From Paludibacteraceae bacterium (lineage in GTDB: Bacteria; Bacteroidota; Bacteroidia; Bacteroidales; Paludibacteraceae), in contig JALNVE010000166.1 in NCBI GenBank assembly GCA_023227695.1, positions 1 through 7,224 of the forward strand: DNA of 7,224 nucleotides, written 5' to 3'. A program made the translations under genes and the position numbers. Below the pieces are notes generated by a model that had not been told where the DNA came from, searched no databases, and saw nothing but the letters and a program-made list of their open reading frames with translations. Positions 5,617-7,224 of this stretch are shown here, one piece after another. The first letter of the stretch is position 1. Each line of letters opens with the position of its first letter.

Positions 5617-6244
5617 ATGCTTTTAAATTATTCTCAACATCTGCCAATGCACTCTCCGTCAAAACAATACATTTTGCGTCCATAATTCTGTAAGTATTTA
5701 AGTCTGAAGGACTTAAAACTTGAGAATTCTGTAGATTACGAGCTGACAAATATACATTTTTATTTACTTCTGACAAAATTATTAGAGACTTCTTGTCGGA
5801 AATCTTCAAATTATTTGTCAATGCAATATATTCCTTTGTCTTAGGAGCTTCAAACGAGAAGTTCTCGACAACGATAATTCCATCATTCTGAGCTTTATAA
5901 GACCAAGCTGACTTACGAGCCAATTTCTTGAGCTTTTTATTCAACTTGAAACTATAGTCTCTTGGTGTTGGACCGAATACTCTTGCACCACCAACCAAAA
6001 CTGGAGAGTTGATATCACCTCTACGAGCTCCACCTCCTCCTTTTTGGCGTCCAAGTTTTCTTGTAGATCCAGAGATTTCACTTCTCTCTTTAGACTTATG
6101 AGTTCCTTGACGTCTGTTTGCCAAATATTGTTTAACATCCAAATAAATTGCATGATCATTCGGCTCAATACCAAATACACTGTCACTTAAAGTGATTTTC
6201 TTTCCGGTATTCTCTCCTTTTATGTTATATACACTCAGTTCCAT
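5615..6244 (-). CDS. rplD: 50S ribosomal protein L4 (uL4)
   Basis: L4 binds 23S rRNA domain I and sends a long loop into the nascent-peptide exit tunnel; in E. coli it also represses its own operon. The product is 209 residues, close to the usual 200-210. The basic tunnel loop spans about residues 43-104 and includes RRQGTHKSKERSEISGSTRK, GRQKGGGGARRGDINSP and FGPTPRDYSFKLNKK. A C-terminal globular domain follows, with KNVYLSARN (162-170) and the usual LNTYRIMDAKCIVLTESAL end. At the loop tip, KGGGGAR replaces the KGTGRAR of E. coli; this looks like the Bacteroidota form. The ATG overlaps the rplC stop in TAATG and has no Shine-Dalgarno, so initiation is probably by coupling. The coding sequence contains an SD-like AAGGAGGAGG at the KGGGG codons, which I judge incidental. 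Whether L4 autoregulates here cannot be told, because the operon leader is outside the window. Confidence 0.98.
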   Translation of the reverse strand: MELSVYNIKGENTGKKITLSDSVFGIEPNDHAIYLDVKQYLANRRQGTHKSKERSEISGSTRKLGRQKGGGGARRGDINSPVLVGGARVFGPTPRDYSFKLNKKLKKLARKSAWSYKAQNDGIIVVENFSFEAPKTKEYIALTNNLKISDKKSLIILSEVNKNVYLSARNLQNSQVLSPSDLNTYRIMDAKCIVLTESALADVENNLKA

Positions 6245-6861
6245 TACTTATTGACAATTAAGATTGAACCATTACATCCTGGCAATGAACCTTTTATTAC
6301 TAAAAGATTACTTTCAGAAATAACCTTTAACACTTGTAGGTTTTGAACTGTTACAGAGTCACCTCCTAAACGTCCAGCCATCTTCATACCCTTGAATACT
6401 TTTGCAGGATAAGAACAAGCACCAATTGAACCTGGGTGTCTGGTACGGTTATGCTGACCGTGAGTGGTCTGTTGCACACCTCCAAATCCGTGGCGTTTTA
6501 CAACACCTTGGAATCCTTTACCTTTTGAAGTACCAACAACGTCAACAAACTCTGCATCTGAGAAAAAATCTACAGTTAGGACGTCACCTAAATTATACTC
6601 CTTATCAAACCCTTTGAACTCGGCCAAGTGTCTCTTTGGTGTTGTTGAAGCGTTTTTGAAGATACCCATTTCTGCTTTAGTGGTATTCTTCTCTTTCTTC
6701 TCATCAAAACCAATTTGAAGAGCGCTATATCCGTCCTTCTCTACTGTTTTGATTTGTGTAACAACACAAGGACCTACTTCGACAACAGTGCATGGTACAT
6801 TTTTACCATCAGCACTGAAAACGGATGTCATTCCGATTTTTTTTCCTAATAATCCTGGCAT
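6244..6861 (-). CDS. rplC: 50S ribosomal protein L3 (uL3)
   Basis: L3 is an early-assembling 23S rRNA-binding protein whose long loop reaches towards the peptidyl transferase centre. The 205-residue product is full length, starting MPGLLGKKIGMTSVF. The family signature region lies at about residues 99-126, with TSKGKGFQGVVKRHGF at its end. The loop at about 141-160 reads RHPGSIGACSYPAKVFKG, followed by KMAGRLGG (160-167). E. coli has GQNQ where this protein has GACS, so the glutamine that PrmB methylates in E. coli (Gln150) is Ser150 here. The ATG start follows an A-rich 22-nt gap without a Shine-Dalgarno. The stop codon overlaps the rplD start by one base (TAATG), so L3 and L4 translation is probably coupled. 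Identity is certain; the lack of methylation is inferred. Confidence 0.98.
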   Translation of the reverse strand: MPGLLGKKIGMTSVFSADGKNVPCTVVEVGPCVVTQIKTVEKDGYSALQIGFDEKKEKNTTKAEMGIFKNASTTPKRHLAEFKGFDKEYNLGDVLTVDFFSDAEFVDVVGTSKGKGFQGVVKRHGFGGVQQTTHGQHNRTRHPGSIGACSYPAKVFKGMKMAGRLGGDSVTVQNLQVLKVISESNLLVIKGSLPGCNGSILIVNK

Positions 6862-6883
6862 TTCTTTTAATTATTTAAAAAAC

Positions 6884-7189
6884 TCAAACTTTGATTTCTA
6901 CTTCTACACCGCTTGGTAATTCAAGCTTCATCAATGCATCCACTGTCTTAGCTGTAGAGCTATAAATATCAATCAATCTCTTGAATGATGACAATTGGAA
7001 TTGCTCTCTTGATTTCTTGTTTACGAAAGTCGAACGGTTTACTGTAAAGATACGTTTGTGTGTAGGCAACGGAATTGGACCGCTAACTACAGCACCTGTA
7101 GTCTTCACTGTCTTCACAATCTTTTCAGCTGATTTGTCAACTAGATTGTAATCGTAAGACTTCAATTTAATTCTAATTTTTTGGTTCAT
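6884..7189 (-). CDS. rpsJ: 30S ribosomal protein S10 (uS10)
   Basis: S10 sits in the head of the 30S subunit; in other bacteria it also pairs with NusB as a transcription antitermination factor. The 101-residue product is full length. It carries the family core GPIPLPTHKR (about residues 37-46), the extended loop NRSTFVNKKSREQF (51-64) and the conserved tail KTVDALMKLELPSG (81-94). Val56 aligns with E. coli Val57, a position linked to tetracycline-class resistance when changed, and is wild type here. Residue 55 is Phe where E. coli has His56, which I believe is normal for Bacteroidota. The ATG start is preceded by an AT-rich leader with no Shine-Dalgarno. The stop is TGA, the only one in the window; 22 nt separate it from rplC. 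It is the first gene of the S10 block. Only 35 nt of upstream sequence are present, so the neighbour (often fusA in this phylum) cannot be seen. Confidence 0.98.
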   Translation of the reverse strand: MNQKIRIKLKSYDYNLVDKSAEKIVKTVKTTGAVVSGPIPLPTHKRIFTVNRSTFVNKKSREQFQLSSFKRLIDIYSSTAKTVDALMKLELPSGVEVEIKV

Positions 7190-7224
7190 TGAATCTTATC
7201 TTTTATTCTATTTATACTCTCAAA

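Noticed and set aside
6029..6043. Internal SD-like AAGGAGGAGG in rplD that might start an inner product.
   Set aside because: It is explained by the conserved Lys-Gly-Gly-Gly-Gly codons, and no start codon with a plausible gene follows.
5941..6186. An 81-codon minus-strand frame inside rplD.
   Set aside because: It is a frame-shifted reading of the conserved L4 tunnel-loop region, with no sign of independent selection.
6402..6718. Plus-strand open frames opposite rplC.
   Set aside because: They are antisense shadows of L3, with no recognisable domains.
7190..7224. Possible Bacteroidota promoter before rpsJ (TTTG at the right edge, AT-rich sequence after it).
   Set aside because: A TTTG is present, but no TAnnTTTG -7 element follows at the right distance, and the sequence upstream is cut off.
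1..7224. A hidden mobile element, defence system or other novel cassette in the cluster.
   Set aside because: Every gene is a standard ribosomal protein in canonical order with gaps of 51 nt or less, leaving no room for cargo.

Overview
The window is a minus-strand stretch of a bacterial ribosomal-protein superoperon: the whole S10 block followed directly by the first part of the spc block. In transcription order (right to left) the genes are rpsJ, rplC, rplD, rplW, rplB, rpsS, rplV, rpsC, rplP, rpmC, rpsQ, rplN, rplX, rplE, rpsN, rpsH, and the first 21 codons of rplF, cut by the left edge. All 16 complete genes are intact and of normal family length. No transposon, CRISPR array, RNA gene, foreign cargo or convincing plus-strand gene is visible.

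The protein sequences point to the phylum Bacteroidota, most likely order Bacteroidales. From memory of the families, the diagnostic features are L2 with DHPMGGGEGR instead of DHPHGGGEGR, L4 with a QKGGGGARRG loop, S10 with NRSTFVNKKSREQF, an 89-residue zinc-free S14, and the S17 C-terminus TKRWRLVEIIERAK. The AT-rich DNA and the AT-rich, mostly Shine-Dalgarno-free gene starts fit as well. I cannot name the genus.

Layout: 7190-7224 is a short upstream leader with no recognisable promoter. 2068-7189 is the S10 block (S10, L3, L4, L23, L2, S19, L22, S3, L16, L29, S17). 1-2065 is the spc block (L14, L24, L5, S14, S8, L6). Gaps run from a 1-nt overlap (rplC/rplD and rplX/rplE, both TAATG) to 51 nt (rpsN-rpsH). 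The rpsQ-rplN gap is only 2 nt, so the S10 and spc units appear to be one transcription unit without room for a separate spc promoter. There is no gene-free stretch longer than 51 nt.

The products assemble into both ribosomal subunits: S10, S19, S3, S17, S14 and S8 into the 30S, and L3, L4, L23, L2, L22, L16, L29, L14, L24, L5 and L6 into the 50S. Co-transcription keeps them near-stoichiometric.

I found no new biological system. The points worth a second look are modest: three strong Shine-Dalgarno sequences in a lineage that mostly lacks them, lineage-type substitutions at functional positions of L3, L4 and L2, a small hairpin in the rpsN-rpsH gap, and a start-codon choice in rpsQ.
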